A stretch of DNA of 64,000 nucleotides from an uncultured Nocardioides sp. (GCF_947489365.1 NZ_CANLDB010000003.1:310001-374000); one strand, 5' to 3'; positions 38,270 through 47,932 are shown, counted from the stretch's first letter. Notes: generated from the letters alone by a model not told the origin. Program-made: numbers and translations.

Positions 38270-39793
38270 TCAGGTCAGCGGCGGCGGGTCCGGCAGCGGG
38301 ACGGGGTCGAACCGCGGCAGCTCCCGGTCGCCGAGCCAGGTGTCGAAGAACGCCGGCAGGTCGGTGTCGGTGTCGCCGGCGAGGCGGTCGACGAGCCAGG
38401 CGAGGTACTCCTCGCGGTCCGCGCTCGGACCACCCTCCGCCGGCCACGCCCGGACCGCGGACCAGAAGGCGTCCTCGCCGACGTCGGCGCGCAGCGTGTG
38501 CCACATGAGCGCGGGGCCGTAGTAGACGGTGGAGCTGCCGTACTGGCGCGGGTCCGGGTCGCCCGGCGGCCCGGCGAGCGCGCGGCTGTCGCGGGCGTAC
38601 TGCTGCGCCTCGCCGAGCACCGCGCGCCACGAGCGGCCGGTGACCTCCACCTCCCAGCACAGCTGCAGGTAGGTCGTCATCCCCTCGCTCATCCACAGGT
38701 CGCGCCAGTCGGTCGGCGTGACCGCGTCGCCGTACCACTGGTGCACCAGCTCGTGGAGGACGACGAGCTCCGAGCGGGTGTACTCGGTGTCGCCGTACGT
38801 CGGCAGGGTCTGGGTCTCCATCGCGCTGTCGGCGTCGACCAGCACGCCGCCGACGGTGGCGAACGGGTAGGGGCCGAGGGTGTCCTCGATCCAGTCGACC
38901 GCCTCCGCCGAGAAGGCGAGGTCGGCCGCGGCGGCCCGGTCACCGCGAGGAGTCCAGGTGGTCACCGGCAGCCCGGACGCCGTCTCGCGCTCGGTCGCCA
39001 CGTAGTCGCCGACCGCGAGGGTGGTCAGGTACGCCGCCGCCGGCTCGTCGAGCTCCCACGTCGTGACGCGGCGGCTCCCCGAGTCGCCGCGGACGACCTC
39101 GGACGAGACGAGCGCGCCGCCCGAGACGCCCGTCCACGGCGCCGGGACGTCGACGCGGACGTCGTACAACGCCCGGTCGGAGGGCTGGTCGTGGACCGGG
39201 AACCACGTGAAGGCGCCGTACGGCGACTGCAGCGTCCACAACCACCCGTCGGCGGTGACGCGCATCCCGGCCTCGGCGAGGTCCGTCCGGGCGCTGGGCG
39301 CCGGCACCGGGGCGGGGGTGCCGGCGTAGGTGACGACGAGGCGGTGGACCTCGTCCGCGCGGACGCCGCCGAGCCCGGACGCGTCGACGACGAGGTCGCG
39401 CCGCAGCTGGGTGTACGGCGCCGCCTGCCCGTCGAGGGTGACCTCCTGGACCCCCATGGCACGGGCGAGGTCGAGCCGGACCTCGTCGGCGTCGGCGGTC
39501 GCGCGGAAGGTGACCGCGGCGGTGCCGGACAGCTCCCGGTCCTCCGGCGCCCAGCGGAGGTCGAGGCCGTAGTGCAGGGCGTCGACGACCGGGTCGCCGA
39601 CGCCGGGGTAGAAGCTGTCGCGCCGGGGGTCGTCCTCGGCCGCGGCGAGCTCGTCGGCACCCGGGGCGGCGAGGGGGTCCGCGGTCGGGGCCGGGGTCGG
39701 GCTCGCCGCGGGGGTCGGGGCCGAGGCCTCGCCCGTGCACGCGGACAGCGGCACGACGAGGAGCAGCGCCGCGAGGCCGCGCCGCCCGGTCAT
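38270..39793 (-). CDS. M1-family zinc metallopeptidase, lipoprotein
   Basis: A 507-residue aminopeptidase-like lipoprotein. The signal peptide ends in PLSACTGE, a lipobox with Cys near 19. A Pro/Ala-Thr linker follows, then the beta-saddle domain and the catalytic domain with HELVHQW (His 347, Glu 348, His 351) and Glu 370 in MSEGMTTYL, exactly 18 residues later as in gluzincins. The GxMEN substrate motif appears as SAMETQTLP. It lacks the long C-terminal helical domain of full M1 aminopeptidases, which fits the short bacterial secreted type. It likely degrades peptides at the cell surface. Confidence 0.9.
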   Translation of the reverse strand: MTGRRGLAALLLVVPLSACTGEASAPTPAASPTPAPTADPLAAPGADELAAAEDDPRRDSFYPGVGDPVVDALHYGLDLRWAPEDRELSGTAAVTFRATADADEVRLDLARAMGVQEVTLDGQAAPYTQLRRDLVVDASGLGGVRADEVHRLVVTYAGTPAPVPAPSARTDLAEAGMRVTADGWLWTLQSPYGAFTWFPVHDQPSDRALYDVRVDVPAPWTGVSGGALVSSEVVRGDSGSRRVTTWELDEPAAAYLTTLAVGDYVATERETASGLPVTTWTPRGDRAAAADLAFSAEAVDWIEDTLGPYPFATVGGVLVDADSAMETQTLPTYGDTEYTRSELVVLHELVHQWYGDAVTPTDWRDLWMSEGMTTYLQLCWEVEVTGRSWRAVLGEAQQYARDSRALAGPPGDPDPRQYGSSTVYYGPALMWHTLRADVGEDAFWSAVRAWPAEGGPSADREEYLAWLVDRLAGDTDTDLPAFFDTWLGDRELPRFDPVPLPDPPPLT

Positions 39794-39801
39794 GGTGTCG
39801 G

Positions 39802-40329
39802 TCAGGCCCGGCCGCGGCGCGGCAGCTCGAGCGCCATCAGCTGCACGCGCTTGCCGTCGGCGCTGGGGTAGTCCGACACCGGACGGAACGCGCGACCGCG
39901 GTGGAACGCCAGCGACGGCTCGTTCGGCGGGTCGAGGTTGACCTCCAGCACCAGCCGCCCGTACGGCGTCGCGGTCAGCTCGATCTCGTCGTACGCCGCC
40001 GCCGCCACGCCGCGTCGGCGGAAGCGGTCGTCCACGACGATGCGGTCGAGGTAGTAGAAGTCGTTCCCGAAGTGCTCCGCGTGGGCGCGGTAGTGGGTCG
40101 AGTCGTAGTCCGTGCCCGGCGCCATGGTGAGCACGAAGCCCGCGAACTCGCCGTCCAGCTCGATGACCTCGGCGCGGTCCGACCAGGCCAGCAGCCGGTC
40201 GAGGCGCTCCTCGTCCATCGGCGACAGCAGGTCGACGTTGCGCTCGTTGAGCTCGAGGACGGCGGCGTGGTCGCGTCGCTGGACGGGACGGAGGACGGTG
40301 CCGAGACCGGGCAGCACGGTGTCGGACAT
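39802..40329 (-). CDS. GNAT-family N-acetyltransferase
   Basis: A 175-residue acetyltransferase. The acetyl-CoA motif A is LDRIVVDDRFRRRGVAAAAY, and motif B region LVLEVNLDPPNEPSLAFHRG followed by RAFRPV is typical of the RimI-like group. ATG at 40329. The frame stays open for over 2 kb upstream, but that part is antisense to the amidohydrolase. It ends eight bases before the M1 peptidase start, so the two may be co-transcribed. Substrate unknown. Confidence 0.88.
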   Translation of the reverse strand: MSDTVLPGLGTVLRPVQRRDHAAVLELNERNVDLLSPMDEERLDRLLAWSDRAEVIELDGEFAGFVLTMAPGTDYDSTHYRAHAEHFGNDFYYLDRIVVDDRFRRRGVAAAAYDEIELTATPYGRLVLEVNLDPPNEPSLAFHRGRAFRPVSDYPSADGKRVQLMALELPRRGRA

Positions 40330-40380
40330 GATCTCTACCCTCCCACAGCGCTCCTCATACGTGGTCGTAGCGTGCGGCCC

Positions 40381-41964
40381 ATGGCGATGATGCTGCTGCG
40401 CGACGTCCGGCTGGTGCCGCTCGCCGCGCGTCGGACCGGACGCTGGGGTGCACCGGTCCCGCCGGCCCCCGTCGCGGCCGACCCGGTCGACGTGCTCGTG
40501 CGCGACGGTCTGGTCGTGGACGTCGGTCCCGGACTCCGTCCGGGGGTGCTGGCGCCGACCATCGACGCCGGCGGCCGCTGGCTCGTCCCGGGTCTGTGGG
40601 ACCAGCACGTGCACCTCGGGCAGTGGACCGTCACCGCCGCCCGCCTCGACCTCTCGGGCGCCCGGTCGGCCGAGGAGGCCGTGCGGATGGTCGCCGAGCG
40701 CATCGCCGAGGGACCCGAGGGCGCCGTCATCGGGTGGGGCCACCGCTCCGCCCACTGGCCCGACGAGCCGCTCGTGCCGCTGCTCGACGCCGTCGCCCCG
40801 CACACCCCGGTGATCCTCATCTCCGGCGACGCCCACCACGCGTGGATGAACACCACCGCGCTGATGTGGCTGGCGCTGCCGGTCCGCGAGGCCGTCGTCC
40901 GGGAGGCCGAGTGGTTCCGCGCCTACGGCCGGCTGATGACGATGTTCGGCGACGACTCCACCTCGCCCGCGGCGTACCGCCGCACGATGGAGGCCAGCGC
41001 CGAGCGCGGCGTGGTCGGCCTGGTGGACTTCGAGTTCGGCGGCGGGCCCGGCGACTGGACCGACCGGTACGACGGCGGCGCCGACCTGCTGCGCGTCCGC
41101 GCGGCGACGTACGCCGACGGCCTCGAGGACGCCATCGGTGCCGGCCTGCGCACCGCTGACCCCCTCCCGGGTTGCGACGGCATGGTCACGATGGGGCCGC
41201 TGAAGATCATCTCCGACGGCTCGCTGAACACCCGGACGGCGTGGTGCTGCGCGCCGTACGCCGACGCGCACCGCCTGGAGTACCCGGCGGGCCAGCCCAA
41301 CCTCGACTACGGCGAGCTGCGCGCGCTCCTGGCCCGCGCCGACGCCCACGGCCTCGAGGTCGCCACCCACGCCATCGGCGACGCGGCCGTCGAGGCCGCG
41401 CTGCGGGCGTACGCCGAGACCGGCGCCGCGGGCGCCATCGAGCACGCCCAGCTGGTCGCCCGCGCCGACGTACGACGGATGGCCGAGCTCGGCCTGCGCG
41501 CCAGCGTCCAGCCCGCGCACCTGCTCGACGACCGCGACCTCACCGAGCGGGTCTGGCCCGACCGGACCGAGGGCTGCTTCGCGTGGCGCTGGTTCGCCGA
41601 CGCCGGCGTCGACCTGCGCTTCGGCTCCGACGCCCCCGTCGCGCCGCTCGACCCGTGGCTCGCGATGGCCGCCGCCGTGCACCGCAGCGCCGACGACCGC
41701 CCGGTGTGGCACCCCGAGCACACCCTCACACCCGCCGAGGCCCTGGCCGCCTCCGTCGACGGGCTCGGCACGGTCGCCCCCGGCCACCCCGCCGACCTGG
41801 TCCTGCTCGACGCCGACCCGCTCGCCCTCGGCCCCGCCGACGGCGCCCCGATGGTCGACGACGGCGGCGAGGTCACCTGGGACACCGCCGCAGCCGCCAC
41901 CGCGCTCCGCGACATGCCCGTCGCGCTGACGATGGTCGACGGCCGGGTCGTCCACCCGGTCTGA
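40381..41964 (+). CDS. amidohydrolase family protein (YtcJ-like)
   Basis: A 527-residue metal-dependent hydrolase. The N-terminal metal motif is GLWDQHVHLG; later ligands are in LEVATHAIGDAAVEAAL, IEHAQLVA and FGSDAPVAPLDP, as in the YtcJ/exoenzyme-regulatory (AepA-like) branch. The carboxylated-Lys region is LKIISDGSLNTRTAW. These enzymes are poorly characterised, and some act on formamides or nitrogen compounds. ATG at 40381, divergent from the GNAT with a 51-base gap. The following 226 bases hold repeats. Confidence 0.9.
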   Translation: MAMMLLRDVRLVPLAARRTGRWGAPVPPAPVAADPVDVLVRDGLVVDVGPGLRPGVLAPTIDAGGRWLVPGLWDQHVHLGQWTVTAARLDLSGARSAEEAVRMVAERIAEGPEGAVIGWGHRSAHWPDEPLVPLLDAVAPHTPVILISGDAHHAWMNTTALMWLALPVREAVVREAEWFRAYGRLMTMFGDDSTSPAAYRRTMEASAERGVVGLVDFEFGGGPGDWTDRYDGGADLLRVRAATYADGLEDAIGAGLRTADPLPGCDGMVTMGPLKIISDGSLNTRTAWCCAPYADAHRLEYPAGQPNLDYGELRALLARADAHGLEVATHAIGDAAVEAALRAYAETGAAGAIEHAQLVARADVRRMAELGLRASVQPAHLLDDRDLTERVWPDRTEGCFAWRWFADAGVDLRFGSDAPVAPLDPWLAMAAAVHRSADDRPVWHPEHTLTPAEALAASVDGLGTVAPGHPADLVLLDADPLALGPADGAPMVDDGGEVTWDTAAAATALRDMPVALTMVDGRVVHPV

Positions 41965-42031
41965 GCCACTCCGGGCCCGCCCCGGGCCCGCCCCGGGCCG
42001 GACCCGCGCCGGGTCATGTAACGCGGTGTTG

Positions 42032-42106
42032 TTGCCACTGAACACGTCCCTGGCGGGCCGTTTCGCACCACCAGACCGCGGTAGATCCACGAGACCGCGG
42101 TAGACG
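42032..42106. repeat. 75-base intergenic repeat, copy B
   Basis: Gapless match in length and block order to copy A at 17929. It contains two GACCGCGGTAGA units 19 bases apart, giving a short internal direct repeat. It lies between the amidohydrolase and the SGNH hydrolase, next to REP-like copy C'. Confidence 0.65.
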
Positions 42107-42136
42107 GCCCCGGTGAGGGGCCGCCGGCTCGATCGC

Positions 42137-42183
42137 GGGATCTCGTGGCTCGGCCGTGGCCGGCCTCGCACCTCGATCTCCGG
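42137..42183. repeat. 47-base REP-like element, copy C' (inverted)
   Basis: Reverse complement of the element at 37129-37175 in its outer 36 bases, with a different 11-base centre. It ends just before the stop of the SGNH hydrolase gene (42191). It could act as a transcript-end hairpin for either neighbour. Confidence 0.75.
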
Positions 42184-42190
42184 TCCGAGC

Positions 42191-43063
42191 TCAGGGGGTG
42201 GCCGCCTCCACGACCAGTGCCGCCACCTCTTCCTGGCCCCGCGCGAACGGGTGCAGTGCGAGCGCCTCACCCGGCACCGTGGTGGTCCCCGCGACCCATG
42301 GCCGCTCGCCGCAGATGTCGTGGCCGGCCGAGGCGGCGTACGCGTCGACGAAGCCGACACCCGCGTCGTCCGCGGCCGCCCGCAGGGTCGTGTCGAGGTC
42401 GTCCGCGAGGCCGCGGGCGTACGCGACGTCCTCCGCCGCGAGCGGCACGAGCGCGTCGCAGGTGCCCCGAGGCGGCGCGGTCTGCGGGTAGCCGACGAGC
42501 AGCACCTCGGCCTGCGGGGCCAGCCGCCCGATCCGACGCAGCGCGTCACCCAGGTCGGTGCGCAGCGCGGCCAGCCTCGCGGCGGAGTCCGAGCGGGGGA
42601 GGTCGGCACAGGTCCCGCCGACGAGGCACCCGCCCAGCAGCGGACCGAGGACGTCGTTGCCGCCGATGCCCACCGTCACCAGGTCCGTACGGCGATCCAG
42701 CGGCGCCGTCTGCGCCGGCACCTCGCCCCCGCGCACGGTCTGCGGCGCGAAAAGGTCGGCCACGTCCGCCTCCACGCAGCTGCGGTCGACGACCCGCACC
42801 GGCGTCCCGTCCTCCGTCAGGGCCTCGGCCACGATCGCCGGGTAGTTGCCCGTCGAGCGCACGCACGGCCCGCTCGCCCCGTCGACCCGCGGGACCAGTG
42901 GCGCGGCCGTGTAGGAGTCGCCGAGCGCGACGTAGCGCAGCGGCCGGGGGGACGGCTCGGCCGAGGTCGCACCGGTCCCGGGCTCGGCGTCCGGAGCTGG
43001 CGGGCCTGAGCACCCCATGATCAGCAGGGCCGCGAGCAGGACGGGCAGGACACGGCGCAGCAC
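42191..43063 (-). CDS. SGNH/GDSL-family hydrolase, lipoprotein
   Basis: A 290-residue secreted esterase/lipase-type protein. The signal peptide ends in LLIMGCSG, a lipobox with Cys 18. Block I is VALGDSYTAAP (Ser 50), block III is VGIGGNDVLG, and block V is LHPFARGQ with the catalytic His. Six or more further cysteines suggest disulfides, as in Streptomyces-type secreted SGNH esterases. The start is a GTG at 43063. It acts outside the membrane on an unknown ester. Confidence 0.9.
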   Translation of the reverse strand: MLRRVLPVLLAALLIMGCSGPPAPDAEPGTGATSAEPSPRPLRYVALGDSYTAAPLVPRVDGASGPCVRSTGNYPAIVAEALTEDGTPVRVVDRSCVEADVADLFAPQTVRGGEVPAQTAPLDRRTDLVTVGIGGNDVLGPLLGGCLVGGTCADLPRSDSAARLAALRTDLGDALRRIGRLAPQAEVLLVGYPQTAPPRGTCDALVPLAAEDVAYARGLADDLDTTLRAAADDAGVGFVDAYAASAGHDICGERPWVAGTTTVPGEALALHPFARGQEEVAALVVEAATP

Positions 43064-43099
43064 TCCGTCACCGTAGGCAGGCGGTCCCGCCCGAGCGCC

Positions 43100-44272
43100 T
43101 CAGGCCAGCGCCAGCGTCAGCTCCAGGACGGTGCGCGGGTCGTCGAGGGCGTCGCCGTACAGCTCGCGCAGCCGGCCCATCCGGTAGCGCACGGTCTGGG
43201 GGTGGCAGAAGAGGTCCGCGGCCACGGCGTCGCGCCGGCCCTGGTGCAGCAGCCAGGACCGCAGGGTGTCCTGCAGCTTCTCGGCGGTGTCGCCGCGGAC
43301 CCCGGCCAGCGGCGCGAGGGCGCGCGCCCGCAGGTCGCCCAGCGCGACGGGGTCGGCGTGCAGCACGAGCTCGGCGAGGTGCTCCTCGGTGTCGACCAGC
43401 CCGTCCGCGAGCCCGAGCCCCAGCGCACGCGCGGCCCGGTCCCACGACGCGCGCACCTCGAGCGCCGGGCGGGCGGGCCCGACGACGGCGTCGCGCCCCG
43501 CCAGCGCCTCGAGCAGCGTCGTACGACGGGCCCCGGCGGCGTCGGGCACGAGCAGCAGCGCCCGCCCCTCCAGCCCGGGCAGGTCGTCGACCGGCTGGAG
43601 CGTCGCGGGGCTGACGACCCCGAGCACGGCGCGGCGCTGCGAGTCCGGGACGACGACCGCGGTCAGCGTCTCGGGCACCACCCACTCGACCCGCTCGGCG
43701 GCGGCGAGCACCTGCTCGCGCGACGCCCCGGCGAGCAGCAGCCCGCCGAGGCGTTCCAGGAACCGGCGGCGGACCCGGCCCGACGTCGCGAGCTCGTCGG
43801 TGTGGCCGGCGGCGCTGGAGGCGGACAGCTCGTCGATGTAGGCGAACACCAGCCCCGCGAAGTCGCCGAGGGTCCCGGCGTCGATGCCGCTCGCGACCGC
43901 GGCCGACGACATCTCGCGCCACGACGCGCGCGCCCCGATCCGGTACGCCGCCAGCAGCGCCTCCATGGAGCGTCCGGCGCGGGCCTCGCCGCGGCCGAGC
44001 TGGTAGGCGCCGTCCACGGCGGGGGCGGTCGGCGTCCGCGGTGCCTCGCGGGTGCGGGCGGCCAGCGAGATGAAGCCGCCGAGCGCGAGCTGCACGGCCT
44101 GGCGGATCTTCTCGCCCATGGGGCCGCTCAGCGCGCCGGCGTAGCTGGGGACCTCGGAGATGATGGCGTCGACGGTCCGCTCGGCGACCAGGGCGAGGCG
44201 GCCCCGCATCTCGGACAGGACGTCCGCGGGCAGCACCAGATCGGGTGGCTCCAGCGCCGGCGAGTCGCTCAT
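43100..44272 (-). CDS. PucR-family (CdaR-like) transcriptional regulator
   Basis: A 390-residue regulator. The N-terminal part is an RsbRD-like helical domain (MRGRLALVAERTVDAIISEV, YRIGARASWREMS). The centre is a GGDEF-like degenerate domain. The C-terminus is the PucR HTH_30 domain (LRSWLLHQGRRDAVAADLFC followed by HPQTVRYRMGRLRELYG). Start ATG at 44272, with GGGAC upstream; the in-frame ATG ten codons earlier lies close to the divergent promoter. It is divergent from the ferredoxin reductase-desaturase pair (95-base gap), so it probably controls membrane-lipid desaturation. Confidence 0.9.
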   Translation of the reverse strand: MSDSPALEPPDLVLPADVLSEMRGRLALVAERTVDAIISEVPSYAGALSGPMGEKIRQAVQLALGGFISLAARTREAPRTPTAPAVDGAYQLGRGEARAGRSMEALLAAYRIGARASWREMSSAAVASGIDAGTLGDFAGLVFAYIDELSASSAAGHTDELATSGRVRRRFLERLGGLLLAGASREQVLAAAERVEWVVPETLTAVVVPDSQRRAVLGVVSPATLQPVDDLPGLEGRALLLVPDAAGARRTTLLEALAGRDAVVGPARPALEVRASWDRAARALGLGLADGLVDTEEHLAELVLHADPVALGDLRARALAPLAGVRGDTAEKLQDTLRSWLLHQGRRDAVAADLFCHPQTVRYRMGRLRELYGDALDDPRTVLELTLALA

Positions 44273-44367
44273 CGGGTCCCGTCCCTTGTTCGCAGTGAAC
44301 AACTTGCGGCGCTCGATTCACGTCCGCTGGTCAGGAAGTTACTCGCTCGAGCCAGCATGATGGAAGC

Positions 44368-45519
44368 ATGTCGAGTGCTGCACTCCCCGTACGACGCGTC
44401 GCCTCCCGCTCCGGTGAGGCCGGCGGTTGGCGCGACTCCCTGCGCCGCCGCGCCCGGTCCGTGGCCGACGCCGCCGTGACCCCCCTCGACCTCGACGACG
44501 TCCTCGACGTCTTCCACCCGCTCCGCCGCGGTCGCGACGGCCTCCAGGGCCGCATCGTGGCGATCCAGCCCGAGACGACCGAGTCCGCGACCGTCGTCGT
44601 GAAGCCCGGCCGTGACTGGGACGGCCACCTGCCCGGCCAGTACGTCCGCGTCGGGGTCGACGTCGACGGCGTCCGGCTGTGGCGCACCTACTCCCTCACG
44701 CACGGCCCCCGCGCCGACGGCTGCATCAGCCTCACCGTGAAGGCCATCCCCGGCGGCGTCGTGTCGAACCACCTGGTGCACGCCGCCGAGCCCGGCCAGA
44801 TGATCCAGCTCGCGCAGGCCGAGGGCGAGTTCACCCTGCCCCAGCCGCTGCCCGAGAAGCTGCTGCTCGTCACCGCCGGCTCCGGGATCACCCCGGTCAT
44901 CGGGATGCTCCGCAACCTCTTCTCGCGCGCCGAGCCGGTCACCACCGACATCGTGCTGGTCCACGTGAACGTGAACGCGGACACCGCGATCTTCCGCGAC
45001 GAGCTCCGTGCCCACGCCCGCGACGGCCACATCACGCTCCTGGAGCGGTACGACGAGGTGCACGGCCTCCTCGACGTGAACCAGCTCGTCGACCTCGTGC
45101 CCGACCTCGACGACCGCCTGGCCTACGCCTGCGGCCCCGCCGGGCTGCTCGACGCCCTCGAGGCGCACCACGCCGACCGCGGCCTGGTGCTGACCACCGA
45201 GCGCTTCCGCGCCACCACCGTCGAGCCCGGCGAGGGCGGCACGGTGACCTTCGGCTCCGGCACGGTCGTGGTCGAGGCCGACGGCGCCACCCCGATCCTG
45301 GACGCCGCCGAGTCGGCCGGCGTCCTCATGCCCAGCGGCTGCCGCATGGGCATCTGCATGGGGTGCGTCCTCCCGATGCGCTCCGGCGCCGTGCGCGACC
45401 TGCGCAACGGCGCGATCACGACGGCCGTCCCCGGCGAGACCGACCCGGGCGGCGTCCCCATCCAGACCTGCATCAGTGCTGCTGCCGGCGCCTGCGACAT
45501 CGACCACGCCACAGCCTGA
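44368..45519 (+). CDS. ferredoxin reductase (FAD/2Fe-2S) partner of a desaturase
   Basis: A 383-residue electron-transfer flavoprotein. An FAD-binding beta barrel (LWRTYSLTHGP), an NAD(P)-binding domain (LLLVTAGSGITPVIGML) and a C-terminal plant-type 2Fe-2S domain with Cys 325, 330, 333 and 368 (CRMGICMGC ... CISAA) are all present. It should pass electrons from NADPH to the desaturase encoded 59 bases downstream, as in the mycobacterial Rv3230c-DesA3 pair. ATG at 44368. The promoter is shared with the divergent PucR gene. Confidence 0.93.
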   Translation: MSSAALPVRRVASRSGEAGGWRDSLRRRARSVADAAVTPLDLDDVLDVFHPLRRGRDGLQGRIVAIQPETTESATVVVKPGRDWDGHLPGQYVRVGVDVDGVRLWRTYSLTHGPRADGCISLTVKAIPGGVVSNHLVHAAEPGQMIQLAQAEGEFTLPQPLPEKLLLVTAGSGITPVIGMLRNLFSRAEPVTTDIVLVHVNVNADTAIFRDELRAHARDGHITLLERYDEVHGLLDVNQLVDLVPDLDDRLAYACGPAGLLDALEAHHADRGLVLTTERFRATTVEPGEGGTVTFGSGTVVVEADGATPILDAAESAGVLMPSGCRMGICMGCVLPMRSGAVRDLRNGAITTAVPGETDPGGVPIQTCISAAAGACDIDHATA

Positions 45520-45578
45520 CCCCGAGCTCTTCCCATCCCCCCGCACGCTCCCCTGACGCACAGCCCAGGAGGCACCGC

Positions 45579-46835
45579 ATGACCACGATCACCAAGAAGC
45601 CCGAGAACCCCACCGCGCACCTCACCGAGGCGGACATCGAGGCCATCGGCGTCGAGCTCGACGCGATCCGCCAGGACGTCATCGACGACCGCGGCGAGAA
45701 GGACGCGGCGTACATCCGCAAGGTCGTCGACGTGCAGCGCAAGCTCGAGCTCGGCTCGCGTGCGGTGCTCCTCGGCTCCGCGCTGCCGCCGCTCTGGGTG
45801 CTCGGCACCGTCGGCCTCAGCATCGCCAAGATCCTCGAGAACATGGAGATCGGGCACAACGTCATGCACGGCCAGTGGGACTGGATGCGTGACCCGAAGA
45901 TCCACTCGACCACGTGGGAGTGGGACAACGCCTCCACCGCCGAGGGCTGGAAGCACTCGCACAACGAGATCCACCACACGTACACGAACATCGTCGGCCA
46001 GGACAACGACCTCGGCTACGGCATCATGCGCGTCGACGAGGACCAGAAGTGGGTCCCGCTCTACCTCGCGCAGCCGGTGTGGAACTTCATCAACGCCTGC
46101 TTCTTCGAGTACGGCATCGCGGCCTACGACCTCGAGCTCGGCAAGAACCTTCGCACGCCGAAGGAGAAGCGCAGCGAGGAGTTCACCCGCCGCGCCAAGA
46201 ACACGATCCGCAAGATCCGCAAGCAGGCGACCAAGGACTACGTCGTCAACCCGGCCCTGGCGCTGCCGTTCGGCGCGTTCCTGCCGGCGCTGGCCGCGAA
46301 CTTCACCGCCAACCTCGTGCGCAACGTGTGGTCGCACTCCGTGATCATGTGCGGCCACTTCCCCGAGGGCGTTGAGACCTTCGAGCGCAACGCGATCCCC
46401 GAGAAGGAGACGCGCGGCGAGTGGTACGTCCGCCAGATGCTCGGCTCGGCCAACATCTCGGGCTCGAAGTTCATGCACCTGATGACCGGCAACCTGTCGC
46501 ACCAGATCGAGCACCACCTGTTCCCCGACCTGCCGTCGAGCCGGTACGCCGAGATCGCGCCGAAGGTGAAGGCGCTGTTCGACAAGTACGAGCTGAACTA
46601 CCACTCGGCCCCGCTGCCGCAGCAGGTCGGGAGCGCGTGGCACAAGGTCGTCCGGCTCTCGCTGCCGAACAACTTCCTCGCGACGACCCACAAGGGCAAC
46701 CTCGTGGAGCAGGGCAAGATGCTGTGGGCGATGACGACGGGCGACCGTCGTACCCGCCGCGTGGCGCAGGCCCGCCTCAACCAGATGGCCGCCCGCGCCA
46801 AGCGCGAGCAGTCCGAGGTCACGAAGGCCGCCTGA
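45579..46835 (+). CDS. membrane acyl-CoA / fatty-acid desaturase (DesA3-like)
   Basis: A 418-residue desaturase. Three His boxes for the di-iron centre are present: GHNVMHGQWDW near 92, HSHNEIHHTYTN near 126 and HQIEHH at 308-313. Hydrophobic segments are short here (about 60-90 and 225-250), as in the DesA3 group. It inserts a double bond into acyl chains using electrons from the upstream reductase. ATG at 45579 follows CCAGGAGGCACCGC. A strong hairpin ends the unit at 46891-46929. Confidence 0.93.
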   Translation: MTTITKKPENPTAHLTEADIEAIGVELDAIRQDVIDDRGEKDAAYIRKVVDVQRKLELGSRAVLLGSALPPLWVLGTVGLSIAKILENMEIGHNVMHGQWDWMRDPKIHSTTWEWDNASTAEGWKHSHNEIHHTYTNIVGQDNDLGYGIMRVDEDQKWVPLYLAQPVWNFINACFFEYGIAAYDLELGKNLRTPKEKRSEEFTRRAKNTIRKIRKQATKDYVVNPALALPFGAFLPALAANFTANLVRNVWSHSVIMCGHFPEGVETFERNAIPEKETRGEWYVRQMLGSANISGSKFMHLMTGNLSHQIEHHLFPDLPSSRYAEIAPKVKALFDKYELNYHSAPLPQQVGSAWHKVVRLSLPNNFLATTHKGNLVEQGKMLWAMTTGDRRTRRVAQARLNQMAARAKREQSEVTKAA

Positions 46836-46890
46836 CCGACGCCCGCTGACCGCGACCGACGCCGGTCGAGCAGCGCGAGCGCGCATGGTC

Positions 46891-46929
46891 GAGACCCGGT
46901 GAGGGGCAAGATGCCCCTCACCGGGTCTC
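46891..46929. terminator. perfect 18-bp hairpin terminator
   Basis: Arms GAGACCCGGTGAGGGGCA and its exact inverse complement surround the loop AGA. It starts 55 bases after the desaturase stop and is the most stable short hairpin I noticed in the window. The following bases to 47110 contain REP-like GGTCGAGCA motifs but no gene. Confidence 0.8.
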
Positions 46930-47110
46930 GTCACGTCCGGGCGACCGCCCTTCCTGAGGAGGTCGAGCAACCGCGCCGGCGACGACTGCGTCGAGGCCGC
47001 CGGTCGGTGGGGAGCACCGCGACCATGGCTCCCGACCACCTCAGCGCGGCGTCACGAGCGATACCCGGGCTTCACGGAAGCGCCAGGCCACGAAGGTGCC
47101 GCAACCGATC

Positions 47111-47893
47111 TCAGCTGGTGCGGTCCAGGATCAAGCGCGTCGCTTCACGCGGCGAGTCCCACTGCGGGAAGTGACCGCACCGCTCGAACCAGTGCAGCAC
47201 CGCGTCGGGGAACAGCTCCGTGGCGCGTGTGGCCTGTCTCGGCAAGGTCACCAGGTCACGTCGACCCCAGCCGATCGTGACCCGCCCGGGCACGGTGCCC
47301 GCCGGGGCGCCCTCCTGCTTGGGGCCCTTCGTCAGAGCGTCCAGAGCGTCGCCCGTGGACGGGGAGTCCGCCAGCCCGAGCACGTCCGGCAGCACCGTGT
47401 CGCGGGAGAGAGCCCAGGGCCGCGCTGACAGCTGCGCCAGCAGAAGAGTCCTGCCGGCCGGGTTGCCGAGCAGCGTGGGGAGCGCGCCCCGAAGCGCACG
47501 GACCAGGGCGATCGACGGCCGCAGCGTCGCACTGAAGACAGCCTGCTCGCGGTCGCTCCAGAAGCCGCCCGGGTCCAGAGCCACGGTGTCGCCGCCGACT
47601 CCGCGCCGCGCGAGCTCGAGCACGATGCGGCCACCCATCGACTGGCCCACGGTGGAGACGCCGTCCAGCCCCTGCTCGCGGATGAAGTCCGCCACGGAAT
47701 CGGTGAGGGTTGCGACGGTGACGTCGCCGGTCAGTGCCGGTGTCTCGCCGAACCCCGGCAGGTCGACAGCGATGACCTCGCGGTGCTCGGCCAGGTCCTC
47801 GACGAGGGGAGCCCAGGACCGCGACCCTGCGCCCAGACCGTGCACCATCAGCAAGGGACTGCCGCTCCCGCGTCGAACACTGTTCAAGGTCAT
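47111..47893 (-). CDS. alpha/beta hydrolase
   Basis: A 260-residue alpha/beta-hydrolase. The oxyanion-loop motif MVHGLGAGSRSW, the nucleophile elbow VGQSMGGRIVLEL with Ser 85, and the C-terminal RCGHFPQWDSP with the catalytic His are all present; the acid is probably in WGRRDLVT. Length and motif spacing resemble the epoxide-hydrolase/haloperoxidase/BioH group. ATG at 47893. Its codon use has slightly more A and T than neighbours (for example in the first 100 codons). The substrate is unknown. Confidence 0.88.
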   Translation of the reverse strand: MTLNSVRRGSGSPLLMVHGLGAGSRSWAPLVEDLAEHREVIAVDLPGFGETPALTGDVTVATLTDSVADFIREQGLDGVSTVGQSMGGRIVLELARRGVGGDTVALDPGGFWSDREQAVFSATLRPSIALVRALRGALPTLLGNPAGRTLLLAQLSARPWALSRDTVLPDVLGLADSPSTGDALDALTKGPKQEGAPAGTVPGRVTIGWGRRDLVTLPRQATRATELFPDAVLHWFERCGHFPQWDSPREATRLILDRTS

Positions 47894-47932
47894 GTCCTCG
47901 ACGCTACCCGTGGGGGGGTTCGGCGGCGGGCG

